DNA of 35,836 bases from an uncultured Coprococcus sp. (GTDB taxonomy: Bacteria; Bacillota; Clostridia; Lachnospirales; Lachnospiraceae), in assembly GCA_947632705.1 (NCBI GenBank), contig CANRQE010000020.1:1-35836 (forward strand), given 5' to 3'. Position numbers and translations under genes: made by a program. Below the pieces are notes generated by a model. The model was given only the letters and a program-made list of their open reading frames with translations. It did no database searches and was not told where the DNA came from. Each line of letters starts with the position of its first letter. Within the stretch, counting starts at the first letter, position 1. Of this stretch, positions 27,907 to 35,836 are shown piece by piece.

Positions 27907-27935
27907 ATTATATAATAGTTTTACTATAGTGTCAA
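27907..27935 (-). promoter_or_regulatory. Perfect consensus sigma-A promoter of the glycan operon
   Basis: On the minus strand TTGACA (27930-27935) and TATAAT (27907-27912) are separated by exactly 17 bases. Every hexamer position matches consensus. It lies about 50 bases upstream of the first GT2 start. The rest of the gap (27936-28018) shows nothing clear. Confidence 0.92.
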
Positions 27936-28018
27936 AGCATCTTTCGTAAAGCTTCAAAAACAGTATTCTGTTAATAATATGAACGGAAATCCGTATAAAA
28001 ACACCGGAAATTTACAGT

Positions 28019-28059
28019 AAAAAAGACAATACTCCAAATCATGAAGCATTGTCTTTTTT
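28019..28059 (-). terminator. Intrinsic terminator of pgi
   Basis: AAAAAAGACAAT (28019-28030) pairs perfectly with ATTGTCTTTTTT (28048-28059). On the minus strand the stem ends in a T run, 18 bases after the pgi stop. The A/T-rich arms could also stop plus-strand transcription. Confidence 0.9.
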
Positions 28060-28076
28060 CATATTGCATATATCAG

Positions 28077-29432
28077 TTACTGATTAATTCTTGCAAGCAG
28101 TTCCTTTCCAAGCTCTTCGCTGCCCGGCTTGCCAAGAAGGGCAAACATGTTCTTCTTGTAGCTTTCTACGCCAGGCTGGTTAAACGGATTCACGCCCAGC
28201 ACATATCCGCTGACACCGCATGCAAATTCAAATGTATAGAACAGCTCACCAAGTGTAAACTCATTAATCGTATCCATATTGACCTGGATGATCGGAATAC
28301 CTCCGTCGGCATGAGCAAGAATGGTTCCGTTCATAGCACTCTTATTTGCAAAATCAACCGTCTTGCCTGCAAGATAATTCAAGCCGTCCAGATCAGAATC
28401 CTCAGCTTCCATAACAATCTCACATACAGGCTTTACGACATTGATTACTGTTTCAAAATGGTTCTGTGTACCCTGCTGGATAAACTGTCCGAGGGAATGG
28501 AGATCCGTTGTAAAATCTGTAGCCGTCGGGAACAAGCCTTTTCCGTCCTTACCTTCGCTTTCGCCGTAAAGCTGCTTCCACCACTCTGAAACATAATGGA
28601 GCGCCGGCTCAAAATTAGCAAGTATTTCAATGGTTTTCCCTTTATTCAGAAGAATATTTCTTACAGCAGCATATTTCATTGCGTCACTGTCTTCAAAGGC
28701 CTGTGAAAGACAATCCTCTCTTGCAGATGCAGCGCCTTCCATAAGCTTATCAATATCTGCCCCGCTGACTGCAATCGGAAGAAGACCGACTGCCGTCAGA
28801 ACAGAGAATCGTCCTCCTACATCATCAGGAACGACAAACGTCTCATATCCCTCTTCCGTCGCAAGTGTCTTCAATGCGCCCTTTGCCTTATCGGTTGTCG
28901 CATAAATTCTGCCCTTTGCACCTTCTTTTCCGTATTTTTCAATCAGCTTCTTCTTGAAAATCCTGGTTGCAATACCCGGTTCTGTTGTTGTACCGGATTT
29001 TGAAATAATGTTAATAGAAAAATCCCTGTCCCCGATAACCTGAAGCAAATGTGTCATATAGGTGCTGCTGATATTGCTTCCTGCATAATAAATCTCAGGG
29101 GTTTTGCGGATCTCTTTATCCACGGAATTATAAAAGCTGTGTCTTAAAGCCTCGATTGCCGCCCTTGCACCCAGATAAGAGCCGCCAATACCGATTACCA
29201 CCAGAACATCTGAATCAGACTGTATCTTTGCAGCCGCCTTTTTGATCCTTGCAAATTCTTCTTTGTCATAATTGACCGGAAGGTCCAGCCAACCAAGAAA
29301 ATCATTTCCCTCTCCTGTATGATTTACAAGAGTTTCTTTTGCTGCAGTTACGCAGTCCTTCATTGCCGCAATGTCTTCAGCAGATGCCATAGATGCAGCA
29401 TTTTTAAAATCGAAACTTACTGTCTTTGCCAT
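28077..29432 (-). CDS. pgi: Glucose-6-phosphate isomerase
   Basis: The 451-residue enzyme interconverts glucose-6-phosphate and fructose-6-phosphate. The phosphosugar-binding SIS folds show [14 protein letters not shown] and [12 protein letters not shown], followed by the catalytic-loop region [15 protein letters not shown] and the C-terminal [14 protein letters not shown]. The length matches the Firmicute-type monomer. An extension of 15 codons upstream is open, but ATG 29430-29432 follows AAGGAGAGG at good distance and begins with the family-like MAKTVSFDF. The gene has its own promoter and terminator, so it is transcribed alone, though read-through from the deacetylase gene is possible. 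Confidence 0.97.
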   Translation of the reverse strand: MAKTVSFDFKNAASMASAEDIAAMKDCVTAAKETLVNHTGEGNDFLGWLDLPVNYDKEEFARIKKAAAKIQSDSDVLVVIGIGGSYLGARAAIEALRHSFYNSVDKEIRKTPEIYYAGSNISSTYMTHLLQVIGDRDFSINIISKSGTTTEPGIATRIFKKKLIEKYGKEGAKGRIYATTDKAKGALKTLATEEGYETFVVPDDVGGRFSVLTAVGLLPIAVSGADIDKLMEGAASAREDCLSQAFEDSDAMKYAAVRNILLNKGKTIEILANFEPALHYVSEWWKQLYGESEGKDGKGLFPTATDFTTDLHSLGQFIQQGTQNHFETVINVVKPVCEIVMEAEDSDLDGLNYLAGKTVDFANKSAMNGTILAHADGGIPIIQVNMDTINEFTLGELFYTFEFACGVSGYVLGVNPFNQPGVESYKKNMFALLGKPGSEELGKELLARINQ

Positions 29433-29478
29433 TTCTTCCTCTCCTTGCTTGTAAAAATTTGTCTCAATGCTATGCATA

Positions 29479-29507
29479 ATTGTAGCAAATCAGTTTATCA
29501 GAATCAA
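29479..29507 (-). promoter_or_regulatory. Promoter of pgi
   Basis: On the minus strand TTGATT (29502-29507) and TACAAT (29479-29484) are 17 bases apart, with TGC giving an extended -10. The -35 directly abuts the stop codon of the upstream deacetylase gene. Confidence 0.65.
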
Positions 29508-30434
29508 CTATTTTTCAAACATTTCATCAAGAGAGACAAATCTGTAGCCTTCTTCGGTTAAATATGTGAGAACCGCATCCAAAGCTTCGGCATTGGATTG
29601 GGACACATTATGAATCAGAGGAATCGCACCATTATGATGATATTTCTTAAAATGCTCTATGACATAATCCCGTCCCGGCTGCCGGTTGACATCGTAATCC
29701 AGGTATGCCATACTCCAGAAAATAGTCTTGTAACCCATATCCTTTGCAAGCTGCAGGGTTCTTTCACTATATTCACCCTTTGGCGGCCTGTAATACGGGT
29801 CCATATCGTAACCGGTAACCTCCTTCATATAATCGGCGCAGGTTTTCAGTTCCTCTTTTTGTTCCTCTATACTGATGGATGGCATGGACGGATGCCTGAC
29901 CGTATGATTGCCAACCTGATGCCCCTCCTCCTTCATACGGGTCACGATCTCAATGTTATCCCTGATATATGTCTGTGTTACAAAGAAGCATGCCTTGGCA
30001 TCATGTTTTTTCAGTATATCCAAAATCTGTTCCGTATATCCGTTTTCATACCCGCAGTCAAATGTCAGATACATGACTTTTTCATCTTCACTGCAATCCA
30101 GATCGGCATAGTACGCATCATACTGCTCGATGGAAAAGCTTCGGTCACACCCACTGACTCCATGGTTGTCATCTCTGACAATATACCACGAATATGTCTG
30201 ATTGGATATTTCATCATAATTACGAAGTACTGTCATATCCTCCGTTGTAGGTTCCTCCGTATCCTCCTGCGGGTTCTGGTTTCCTTCCTGATCTGCATCC
30301 CCTATGGATGCTATACTATAATTTCCCGAATCCGTCCCGTCAGAGGATGTCTGTTTTCCGGCACAGCCGGAACATCCGATGATCATGCACAGGCACAATC
30401 CAAGAATCAGGTGCAGCTTCCTAACTGCAATCAC
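29508..30434 (-). CDS. PdaA-like polysaccharide deacetylase lipoprotein (NodB domain)
   Basis: The protein has about 308 residues. The N-terminus is hydrophobic and ends in a lipobox (IIG-Cys21), followed by a low-complexity acidic linker (25-67), indicating a lipoprotein on the outer membrane face. The NodB domain shows LTFDCGYENG (catalytic and metal Asp127), the zinc pair His178 and His182 in NHTVRHPSM, RPPKGEYSERTL and IPLIHN. The FDCGYENG form is like PdaA, which deacetylates N-acetylmuramic acid in spore cortex, but other peptidoglycan substrates are possible. The start appears to be GTG 30432-30434, overlapping the TGA of the preceding gene. Its GAGGGG site is only two bases away, so the start is uncertain. 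Confidence 0.88.
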   Translation of the reverse strand: MIAVRKLHLILGLCLCMIIGCSGCAGKQTSSDGTDSGNYSIASIGDADQEGNQNPQEDTEEPTTEDMTVLRNYDEISNQTYSWYIVRDDNHGVSGCDRSFSIEQYDAYYADLDCSEDEKVMYLTFDCGYENGYTEQILDILKKHDAKACFFVTQTYIRDNIEIVTRMKEEGHQVGNHTVRHPSMPSISIEEQKEELKTCADYMKEVTGYDMDPYYRPPKGEYSERTLQLAKDMGYKTIFWSMAYLDYDVNRQPGRDYVIEHFKKYHHNGAIPLIHNVSQSNAEALDAVLTYLTEEGYRFVSLDEMFEK

Positions 30435-31177
30435 ATCCCCTCAGATATTATTCCCTCCAGAAGCTTTTCAAACAGCTCATCACTAATCTCTGCCTGCGCT
30501 GCCGCCACCTCTGTTTCCTCCTTATCCCTGCTTCGGCATTTCTGCCGTTCCGGTCTTTTGTCCTTCTTCTTTTCCCGAAGCTGCTCGGGCACTTCCTCCG
30601 TTTGTATCACAGATACCGGTATTTCCCTGATTTCTGTTGCAGCTGCCTGCTTTAATCCTGTTTTATGCAGACGGTTGGCCAGACTGTTTGTCAGATAATT
30701 CTGTATTCCATAATCCAGAAGTCTGAGCTTTGACGTGCAGTTAAACAGATTTCCCGCTATCAGCAGCAGACAAAAGGTTCCGGTGCCAAACATCAATATT
30801 TCCATGCTGTCATTTGGTGAACCTGTTACATAATATTGATAAATGCTGCCGATTATGCCTGTCCCGGCTATGATGATCAGCATATTCCTGATGAAATGAT
30901 TCCACCCGGTTACCGATATTTTTCCTATTTTCAACTTCTCTATGTATTTTCCAACAAAGGAATTCATATCCCGTATCTCAACATTCAAAGAGCTTATATC
31001 CTCATATCGTTTTCTGATTTCTACCAAAGCTTTTTTTCTGGTTGTTCCCATTTTTTCCGTTTCCTTTACCAATCCTTTCAAACATCCGCACAGTATCAGC
31101 CTCGCCACAATACCGATCAGTCCTGCGGCGGCAATCATGTACATAAAAATACTTTGCTCCAAAATTGTTTCTAACAT
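30431..31177 (-). CDS. Membrane protein of unknown function, partner of the deacetylase
   Basis: This 248-residue protein was not recognised. Hydrophobic segments lie near residues 9-32, 97-118 and 126-145. Between the first two is a charged, probably helical stretch (38-90). The C-terminal 75 residues are hydrophilic and very basic (REKKKDKRPERQKCRSRDKE), then acidic (ISDELFEKLLEGI), and probably lie in the cytosol. Its stop overlaps the deacetylase start by four bases, so the two are translationally coupled and may work together at the envelope. GAGGG lies about eight bases before the ATG. Confidence 0.75.
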   Translation of the reverse strand: MLETILEQSIFMYMIAAAGLIGIVARLILCGCLKGLVKETEKMGTTRKKALVEIRKRYEDISSLNVEIRDMNSFVGKYIEKLKIGKISVTGWNHFIRNMLIIIAGTGIIGSIYQYYVTGSPNDSMEILMFGTGTFCLLLIAGNLFNCTSKLRLLDYGIQNYLTNSLANRLHKTGLKQAAATEIREIPVSVIQTEEVPEQLREKKKDKRPERQKCRSRDKEETEVAAAQAEISDELFEKLLEGIISEGM

Positions 31178-31186
31178 ATCAATCCC

Positions 31187-31255
31187 TCATTTCAAAAATT
31201 TTCCCTCCGGCCGCAGTCCTGCCATCTGCATGCCTGTCCGGTCCGCCTGCGCCAT
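31187..31255 (-). CDS. Possible 22-codon small ORF ahead of the membrane-protein gene
   Basis: On the minus strand an ATG at 31253-31255 opens 22 codons (MAQADRTGMQMAGLRPEGK and three more) ending TGA, nine bases before the next ATG. The same frame is open further to a TTG at 31295-31297, adding LKNNFARIYNKNTL. The composition is protein-like and unlike the A/T-rich gaps nearby, but no ribosome site is visible before either start, and the extended part overlaps a good promoter. It may be a leader peptide, a real small protein or a decayed gene. Confidence 0.3.
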   Translation of the reverse strand: MAQADRTGMQMAGLRPEGKFLK

Positions 31256-31267
31256 CAGGGTGTTTTT

Positions 31268-31297
31268 ATTATAGATACGGGCAAAATTGTTTTTCAA
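31268..31297 (-). promoter_or_regulatory. Promoter of the membrane protein-deacetylase operon
   Basis: On the minus strand TTGAAA (31292-31297) and TATAAT (31268-31273) are 18 bases apart. They are followed by a leader of about 85 bases that holds the small ORF. Confidence 0.65.
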
Positions 31298-31338
31298 TCC
31301 ATTTCATACGACAAATATTTCCCTTTATTTTTCATTTA

Positions 31339-31347
31339 TGCTATAAT
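31339..31347 (+). promoter_or_regulatory. Extended -10 promoter of TSCPD-murG
   Basis: TGCTATAAT is a perfect TGn-TATAAT with no good -35. It lies 130 bases upstream of the TSCPD ATG, leaving an A/T-rich leader of about 120 bases. Confidence 0.55.
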
Positions 31348-31392
31348 ACAGATACTGAACGGCTTCATAAAAATATTGAACATATACCGGCT

Positions 31393-31417
31393 TTGGATAT
31401 TTAGCCTTGGATATTTA
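31393..31417 (+). repeat. Direct repeat TTGGATATTTA, two copies
   Basis: TTGGATATTTA occurs at 31393-31403 and again at 31407-31417, a 14-base period, in the leader of TSCPD-murG. It may be a regulator site or a chance duplication. Confidence 0.6.
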
Positions 31418-31476
31418 CAATCATTATAAATACATAAACATTTTTAAAAATATAAATAATAGGAAAGAGGGATTCT

Positions 31477-31725
31477 ATGGTTTACAAAACAAAAGGAACC
31501 TGTTCATCTGAAATCTCATTTGACATTGCAGACGGCAGGGTTAAAAATGTACGGTTCACAGGAGGCTGCAACGGCAATCTGAAGGGCATCGGAGCCCTGG
31601 TAGAGAATATGCCTGTGGATGAGGCAATCCAGAAACTGGAAGGCATTCGATGCGGATTCAAATCCACCTCATGTCCGGACCAGCTTGCATGTGCTTTAAA
31701 AGAATATAAACAGGAGGCATCATAG
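31477..31725 (+). CDS. TSCPD-domain small protein (TIGR03905-like)
   Basis: The 82-residue protein is named after its motif TSCPDQLACAL (residues 63-73). Other conserved points are the FTGGCNGNLKGI loop and the Cys of IRCGFKST. The TSCPD domain also occurs at the C-terminus of some class II ribonucleotide reductases, where its cysteines may bind metal or act in redox chemistry. As a free small protein its function is unknown. AGGAAAGAGG precedes the ATG. Its stop is one base from the murG start, and murG's ribosome site (GGAGG) lies inside its last codons, so the two are coupled. Confidence 0.85.
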   Translation: MVYKTKGTCSSEISFDIADGRVKNVRFTGGCNGNLKGIGALVENMPVDEAIQKLEGIRCGFKSTSCPDQLACALKEYKQEAS

Positions 31726-31726
31726 A

Positions 31727-32800
31727 ATGAAACGAATCGTACTGACAGGCGGCGGAACTGCAGGTCATGTAACCCCGAATATGGCACTGATACCGGAGCT
31801 TTTAAAGCTTGACTACGATATACACTATATTGGTTCCTACGACGGAATCGAAAAAAAACTGATTGAAGAAATGGGCATACCCTACCACGGAATTTCCTCC
31901 GGCAAGCTGAGACGTTATTTTTCTCTCCGCAACTTTACAGATCCGTTCCGGGTCATCAAGGGACTGGGAGAGGCAAAGAAGCTGATGAAGGAGCTGCAGC
32001 CGGACGTCATTTTTTCAAAAGGCGGTTTTGTCAGTGTGCCCGTTGTCTTTGCTGCAAGCTCCAAAAAAATACCTGTCATCATCCATGAATCTGATATGAC
32101 GCCGGGACTGGCAAACAAGCTTGCCCTGCCGAAGGCATCCCGTGTCTGCTGTAATTTCCCGGAAACAAAAGAGCTGTTCCCGGAGGGCAAGGCAATTGTA
32201 ACCGGAACTCCGATCAGAAAAGAGCTGTTTGACGGAGACGCCGCATTTGCTTTTACCTACTGCGGCTTTACGGAGAATAAACCGGTGCTTTTGATAATCG
32301 GAGGCAGTACCGGAAGCGCGGTGATCAATCAGGCTGTCAGAGACAATCTGAACCGTCTGCTGGAGACGTTCAACGTCATCCATCTTTGCGGCAAGGATAA
32401 AACAGACCCTGCATATGAGGGTATTCCGGGTTATGTACAGTATGAATACGTTAAAAAAGAATTAAGCAGCATGCTGGCGCTCTGTGACATTATCATTTCC
32501 CGGGCGGGTGCAAATGCAATCTGTGAGCTTCTTGCACTCCGCAAACCGAATATTCTGATTCCGCTGTCTGCTGCCGCCAGCCGCGGCGACCAGATTCTGA
32601 ATGCGGATTCTTTCCAAAAGAGCGGTTACAGCTATGTGATAAAAGAAGAGGATTTATCCACGGAAACACTCTTTGCTGCTATTGATGAAGTGTATACTCA
32701 CAAAGACCAATATATTCAGGCAATGAAGGAAAGCCCTCTTTCAGACTCTACCGGAATCATCCTTCAGATGATTGAAGAACTGACAGACAAGAAAGAGTAG
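31727..32800 (+). CDS. murG: UDP-GlcNAc:undecaprenyl-pyrophosphoryl-MurNAc-pentapeptide GlcNAc transferase
   Basis: The 357-residue GT28 (GT-B) enzyme converts lipid I to lipid II at the inner membrane face. The N-terminal LTGGGTAGHVTP loop, FSKGGFVSVP, the IIHESDMTPGLANK segment, VTGTPIR, LIIGGSTGS and the donor-site SRAGANAICELLALRKPNILIPL followed by RGDQILNA all fit MurG. The first loop reads GGTAGH instead of the common GGTGGH. The gene is not in a dcw cluster here. It could be the only MurG of the organism or a second, specialised copy; the rest of the genome would decide. It ends at a strong bidirectional terminator. Confidence 0.9.
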   Translation: MKRIVLTGGGTAGHVTPNMALIPELLKLDYDIHYIGSYDGIEKKLIEEMGIPYHGISSGKLRRYFSLRNFTDPFRVIKGLGEAKKLMKELQPDVIFSKGGFVSVPVVFAASSKKIPVIIHESDMTPGLANKLALPKASRVCCNFPETKELFPEGKAIVTGTPIRKELFDGDAAFAFTYCGFTENKPVLLIIGGSTGSAVINQAVRDNLNRLLETFNVIHLCGKDKTDPAYEGIPGYVQYEYVKKELSSMLALCDIIISRAGANAICELLALRKPNILIPLSAAASRGDQILNADSFQKSGYSYVIKEEDLSTETLFAAIDEVYTHKDQYIQAMKESPLSDSTGIILQMIEELTDKKE

Positions 32801-32842
32801 AAAAAAATCCACTGTCCTTTTCAATTGACAGTGGATTTTTTA
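32801..32842. terminator. Bidirectional terminator between murG and the hybrid kinase gene
   Basis: AAAAAATCCACTGTC pairs perfectly over 14-15 bases with GACAGTGGATTTTTT around a 10-base loop. A or T runs on both sides make it suitable for both strands. It begins immediately after the murG stop and ends 18 bases before the convergent kinase gene's stop. Confidence 0.92.
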
Positions 32843-32859
32843 TATCTTGCCATGTATGA

Positions 32860-35769
32860 TTAAGCATTCTGCTTCAATTCCAGAATTGTATGCTTTAAAA
32901 GTTCCATATCAATCGGCTTTGCAACATGCGCATTCATACCGGAATCCAATGCATTCTTAACATCCTCCGTAAATGCATTCGCCGTCATTGCAATGATCGG
33001 AATATCCGCCGCCTGTGGATGCCCGCACGTTCTGATGGCTTCTGTCGCCTGATATCCATTCATAACAGGCATCTGAACATCCATCAATATCATGTCATAC
33101 TGTCCCGGCGCAGACCTTTCAAACATCTCAAGTGCTTCAAGTCCATTCTCAGCAATCTCACATCTGGCTCCTGCTATATCCAACAGCTCGCTCAGGATTT
33201 CCGCATTCATTTCATTATCCTCTGCAGCTAAAAATACCATTCCTTTCAGCACATCCTCTTCAAGACCGGCGTCGTTTTCCTGTACTGTCTCCTTGTCCAT
33301 CAGATTCTGCATGGTGTACTGGAATGTAGAAAGAAAGAACGGCTTGGTCATGAATCCGTCAATACCCGCCTCTCTCGCCTCTTCTTCAATATCACCCCAG
33401 TCATAAGCCGTCAGTATCAGAATCGGAACAAGCGGTCCGACACAGTTCCTGATCCGTCTTGCAGTTTCCACACCATCCAGATCCGGCATCTTCCAATCCA
33501 GTAAAATGACATGATAATCATCCTCATTCCCACAGGCTTCCTTTACCATATCTATTGCCCGGAATCCATTTAATGCATAATCCACCTGCACGCCCGTATC
33601 CTCCATCAGTCTCTGAATCGTAGTGCAGATATCTTCGTCATCATCCACCACAAGGGCATGAGAAATAGAATGATGCTTCCAGAAATCCTTATCCCGCTCC
33701 TGTTCCGGAACTGCCAGCTCTAACTGCACGGTAAAGGTAGTTCCTTTCCCCTGCCGGCTCTCAACTTCAATCGTACCACCCATCAGCTCCACCAGACTTT
33801 TTGCTATCGGCATACCAAGACCGGTTCCCTGGATTTTATTCACCGTCGAATTCGTCTCTCTTGCAAAGGGATCAAATATTTTTTTCAGGAACTCTTCATT
33901 CATGCCGATTCCGTTATCCGTGACAACAAATCTCAACAGAATACTGCCAGATGATACATATTTCAAATTTTCGATCACAAACGTAATTTGTCCGCCCTCC
34001 GGCGTATACTTTACCGCATTGGACAGCAGATTGATCAGAACCTGATTGATACGAAGCTCGTCACCCAGAAGAAAATCCGGTATGTTCCCGACTACCTTCA
34101 TCTCATAATCCTGATTTTTGGCATTCGTCTGCGGCAGGATAATGGCGTTAATCTTTTCGAGCAGATCGGGCATACTGAATTCTATGGTATTCAAAGTGGT
34201 TTTCCCGCTTTCGATCTTACTCATATCCAATACGTCATTGATCAGATTCAGCAAATGCTGGCTGGAAGCCGTAATCTTTCTTGTATACTCCCGTACCCGG
34301 TCCGGCTGGTCGGCATCCTTGGCAAGCAGCATGGTAAATCCTGTAATGGCATTCATCGGTGTACGGATATCATGCGACATATTGGACAGGAAATTACTCT
34401 TTGCCATATTCGCAGCCTCCGCAGCATTCAGGGCATTCTCCAAAGTCATCTTCATAGAGTGCTCATCCATACGGTCCGAAAGTATGATAACAAACTTTTC
34501 CGTTCCCTCCAAAAGCACATGATACAGTAATTCCCTGTACCAGCGCAGTTCCCCGGTCTTATAATGCAGCAGTTCACGGTCTACCTGCCATACTCCGCCG
34601 ATCGGTATTTTTTCAAAAACCTCCGGTGAAACAGCACTGATATCATTTTGAACAACACAGGACAGATTTCGGATATCCTCCTTCAGCGTCTCAGGACGAA
34701 TACCGATCACTCTCTCTATATTCGGGCTGACATATTCCGCATGCATGGTATCCGGAGAAAACAGAATAAAGATATCCTGCGTATTTTCCGTCAGCAGATT
34801 AAACAGGTATTCCCTGTATTGAATAACTGTATCTTTTTCCATGACGCTCTTCCGGTTGCGGCGCATCAGATGAATCAGAAAGGTAATCAGCATCAGACCG
34901 AATATCATGGATAAGGATACAATCGTGGCAAACCAGAACTGATTTAAGCTTTTATTTGCAACACCGGTCGGAACAAGTCCTATCAATACCCAGTCCTGAA
35001 AATCAATTGTCTGGTAACACATATAATAATTTTTCTTTCCGATACGAATGCGCACCACATCCGCAATACTGTCCTTCCAGTCCTGTTCGACCTCCTCCAG
35101 AGACTTATCCAGAAATTTTACATGGGAAAGGTCGTCTAAAATATTCTTTTCCGCTCCGTCCCAGTCACTGGTCGTAAACAGAATCCTGCCGTTTACATGT
35201 ACCATGAAGCATGTTGTATTCCCCGAATAAACGTCAATGTCCAACAGCTTTTCCATGGAATCATTATCATATCCGATTGCAATCGCAACATACCCAAAAT
35301 TCCGATATTGACCTGTCTGAACAGCAGATGCAATAACCGTCAAGGGTTTGGAGCCCTCCGAAATAACGTCCTTAACAATATGTGTCCCTTCCGTCGTCAG
35401 CTTCTCGAACTCTGCTCCCAGATCCATAAAGCCCTGCTCTCCGTCTGCGGTTATGTAGCTTCCGTCCTCTGCAAAAAAATAGAACTGATCAAATCCCCAT
35501 ATCTCCTTCTGGCGGTCAATAAACATCCGGGTATCCTCCTGCTTCTCCGAAGCCTGAAGATAAGTCTCCCAGCTGTCCAGTGCATTCCAGTTTCTCTCAA
35601 CCAGAAAGCTGTACCGGTTGTTGACCTGCCCATAAATTTCATATAAGAAATCCTTACTTTCCTCATTGACCTTCTTGAATGCAAATCTTGCATATAAGAT
35701 TCCAACCACCAGAACTGCGCTGATACAGATTATGATTACGGCGTAACTGCCCCATCCTCTTTTTTTCAT
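32860..35769 (-). CDS. Hybrid sensor histidine kinase with two receiver domains
   Basis: The protein has 969 residues from the chosen ATG. TM1 is 8-30, an extracellular dCache-like sensor spans about 35-275, and TM2 is 279-302. A PAS domain (about 320-435) follows, then HisKA with His466 in SNMSHDIRTP and HATPase_c (NQVLINLLSNAVKY, DNGIGM, GTGLGMPIA). Receiver 1 has phospho-acceptor Asp758 (Lys809) and receiver 2 has Asp897 (Lys951). No HPt or DNA-binding output domain is present, so another protein must take the phosphate. The ATG at 35767-35769 has only a weak GGGT site. A GTG at 35821-35823 is in frame with an AAAGG before it, and the frame stays open to the window edge, so the true start may be further up. 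Confidence 0.92.
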   Translation of the reverse strand: MKKRGWGSYAVIIICISAVLVVGILYARFAFKKVNEESKDFLYEIYGQVNNRYSFLVERNWNALDSWETYLQASEKQEDTRMFIDRQKEIWGFDQFYFFAEDGSYITADGEQGFMDLGAEFEKLTTEGTHIVKDVISEGSKPLTVIASAVQTGQYRNFGYVAIAIGYDNDSMEKLLDIDVYSGNTTCFMVHVNGRILFTTSDWDGAEKNILDDLSHVKFLDKSLEEVEQDWKDSIADVVRIRIGKKNYYMCYQTIDFQDWVLIGLVPTGVANKSLNQFWFATIVSLSMIFGLMLITFLIHLMRRNRKSVMEKDTVIQYREYLFNLLTENTQDIFILFSPDTMHAEYVSPNIERVIGIRPETLKEDIRNLSCVVQNDISAVSPEVFEKIPIGGVWQVDRELLHYKTGELRWYRELLYHVLLEGTEKFVIILSDRMDEHSMKMTLENALNAAEAANMAKSNFLSNMSHDIRTPMNAITGFTMLLAKDADQPDRVREYTRKITASSQHLLNLINDVLDMSKIESGKTTLNTIEFSMPDLLEKINAIILPQTNAKNQDYEMKVVGNIPDFLLGDELRINQVLINLLSNAVKYTPEGGQITFVIENLKYVSSGSILLRFVVTDNGIGMNEEFLKKIFDPFARETNSTVNKIQGTGLGMPIAKSLVELMGGTIEVESRQGKGTTFTVQLELAVPEQERDKDFWKHHSISHALVVDDDEDICTTIQRLMEDTGVQVDYALNGFRAIDMVKEACGNEDDYHVILLDWKMPDLDGVETARRIRNCVGPLVPILILTAYDWGDIEEEAREAGIDGFMTKPFFLSTFQYTMQNLMDKETVQENDAGLEEDVLKGMVFLAAEDNEMNAEILSELLDIAGARCEIAENGLEALEMFERSAPGQYDMILMDVQMPVMNGYQATEAIRTCGHPQAADIPIIAMTANAFTEDVKNALDSGMNAHVAKPIDMELLKHTILELKQNA

Positions 35770-35836
35770 GTTTATTACCCGTCTTTCTGCGAAAGACACC
35801 AATGCGTCATGAAACTGGCGCACTGACCTTTCACTA

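Noticed and set aside
29508..35823. Search for a defence or toxin-antitoxin system in the accessory-looking regions
   Set aside because: No nuclease, toxin, antitoxin, reverse transcriptase or Cas-like protein was recognisable. All genes fit envelope, signalling or housekeeping families or are the single unknown membrane protein.

Overview
The window looks like a chromosomal segment of a gut-type Firmicute, most likely family Lachnospiraceae (Clostridium cluster XIVa). The base composition is moderate. Promoters are of sigma-A type, many with a TGn extended -10, and Shine-Dalgarno sites are strong (AGGAGG or GGGAGG). Typical family members are present: a FabV-type enoyl reductase, a TSCPD small protein, a choline-binding-repeat CAP protein, an LRR protein with EF-hand-like modules, and the Firmicute gdpP-rplI-dnaB order. 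Genus cannot be decided from sequence reading alone.

Layout. Bases 1-56 may be the last codons of a transposase. Next come fba (class II aldolase), then an MBL-fold hydrolase and a maltose-acetyltransferase-like gene, all on the plus strand. On the minus strand, uvrB-uvrA form a repair pair. Two surface-protein genes follow on the minus strand: a 22-repeat LRR protein and a secreted cell-wall-binding CAP protein. A plus-strand group holds a transglutaminase-like protein with Ser in place of the catalytic Cys, upp and a rhomboid protease. A minus-strand operon reads gdpP-rplI-dnaB-fabV-HAD phosphatase.

From 27.9 kb down to 20.3 kb lies a surface-glycan operon of seven minus-strand genes: one GT2, UDP-glucose dehydrogenase, four GT2 genes and an acyltransferase. 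It is driven by a perfect consensus promoter (TTGACA-17-TATAAT). The four middle GT2 genes form two paralogous pairs in the order A'-B'-B-A. Beyond it are pgi, a PdaA-like deacetylase lipoprotein with a membrane partner gene of unknown function, a plus-strand TSCPD-murG pair, and a large hybrid histidine kinase with two receiver domains that reaches the window edge.

How the parts fit. Much of the window concerns the cell envelope: murG, peptidoglycan or glycan deacetylase, glycan operon, CAP protein, LRR protein and c-di-AMP hydrolysis. It is interspersed with housekeeping metabolism (fba, pgi, upp, fabV) and DNA maintenance (uvrAB, dnaB). I see no CRISPR array, tRNA, rRNA, prophage or obvious defence system. 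The most unusual items are the repeat-expanding LRR gene, the mirrored GT pairs, the Cys-to-Ser transglutaminase homologue and a possible small ORF upstream of the deacetylase operon.
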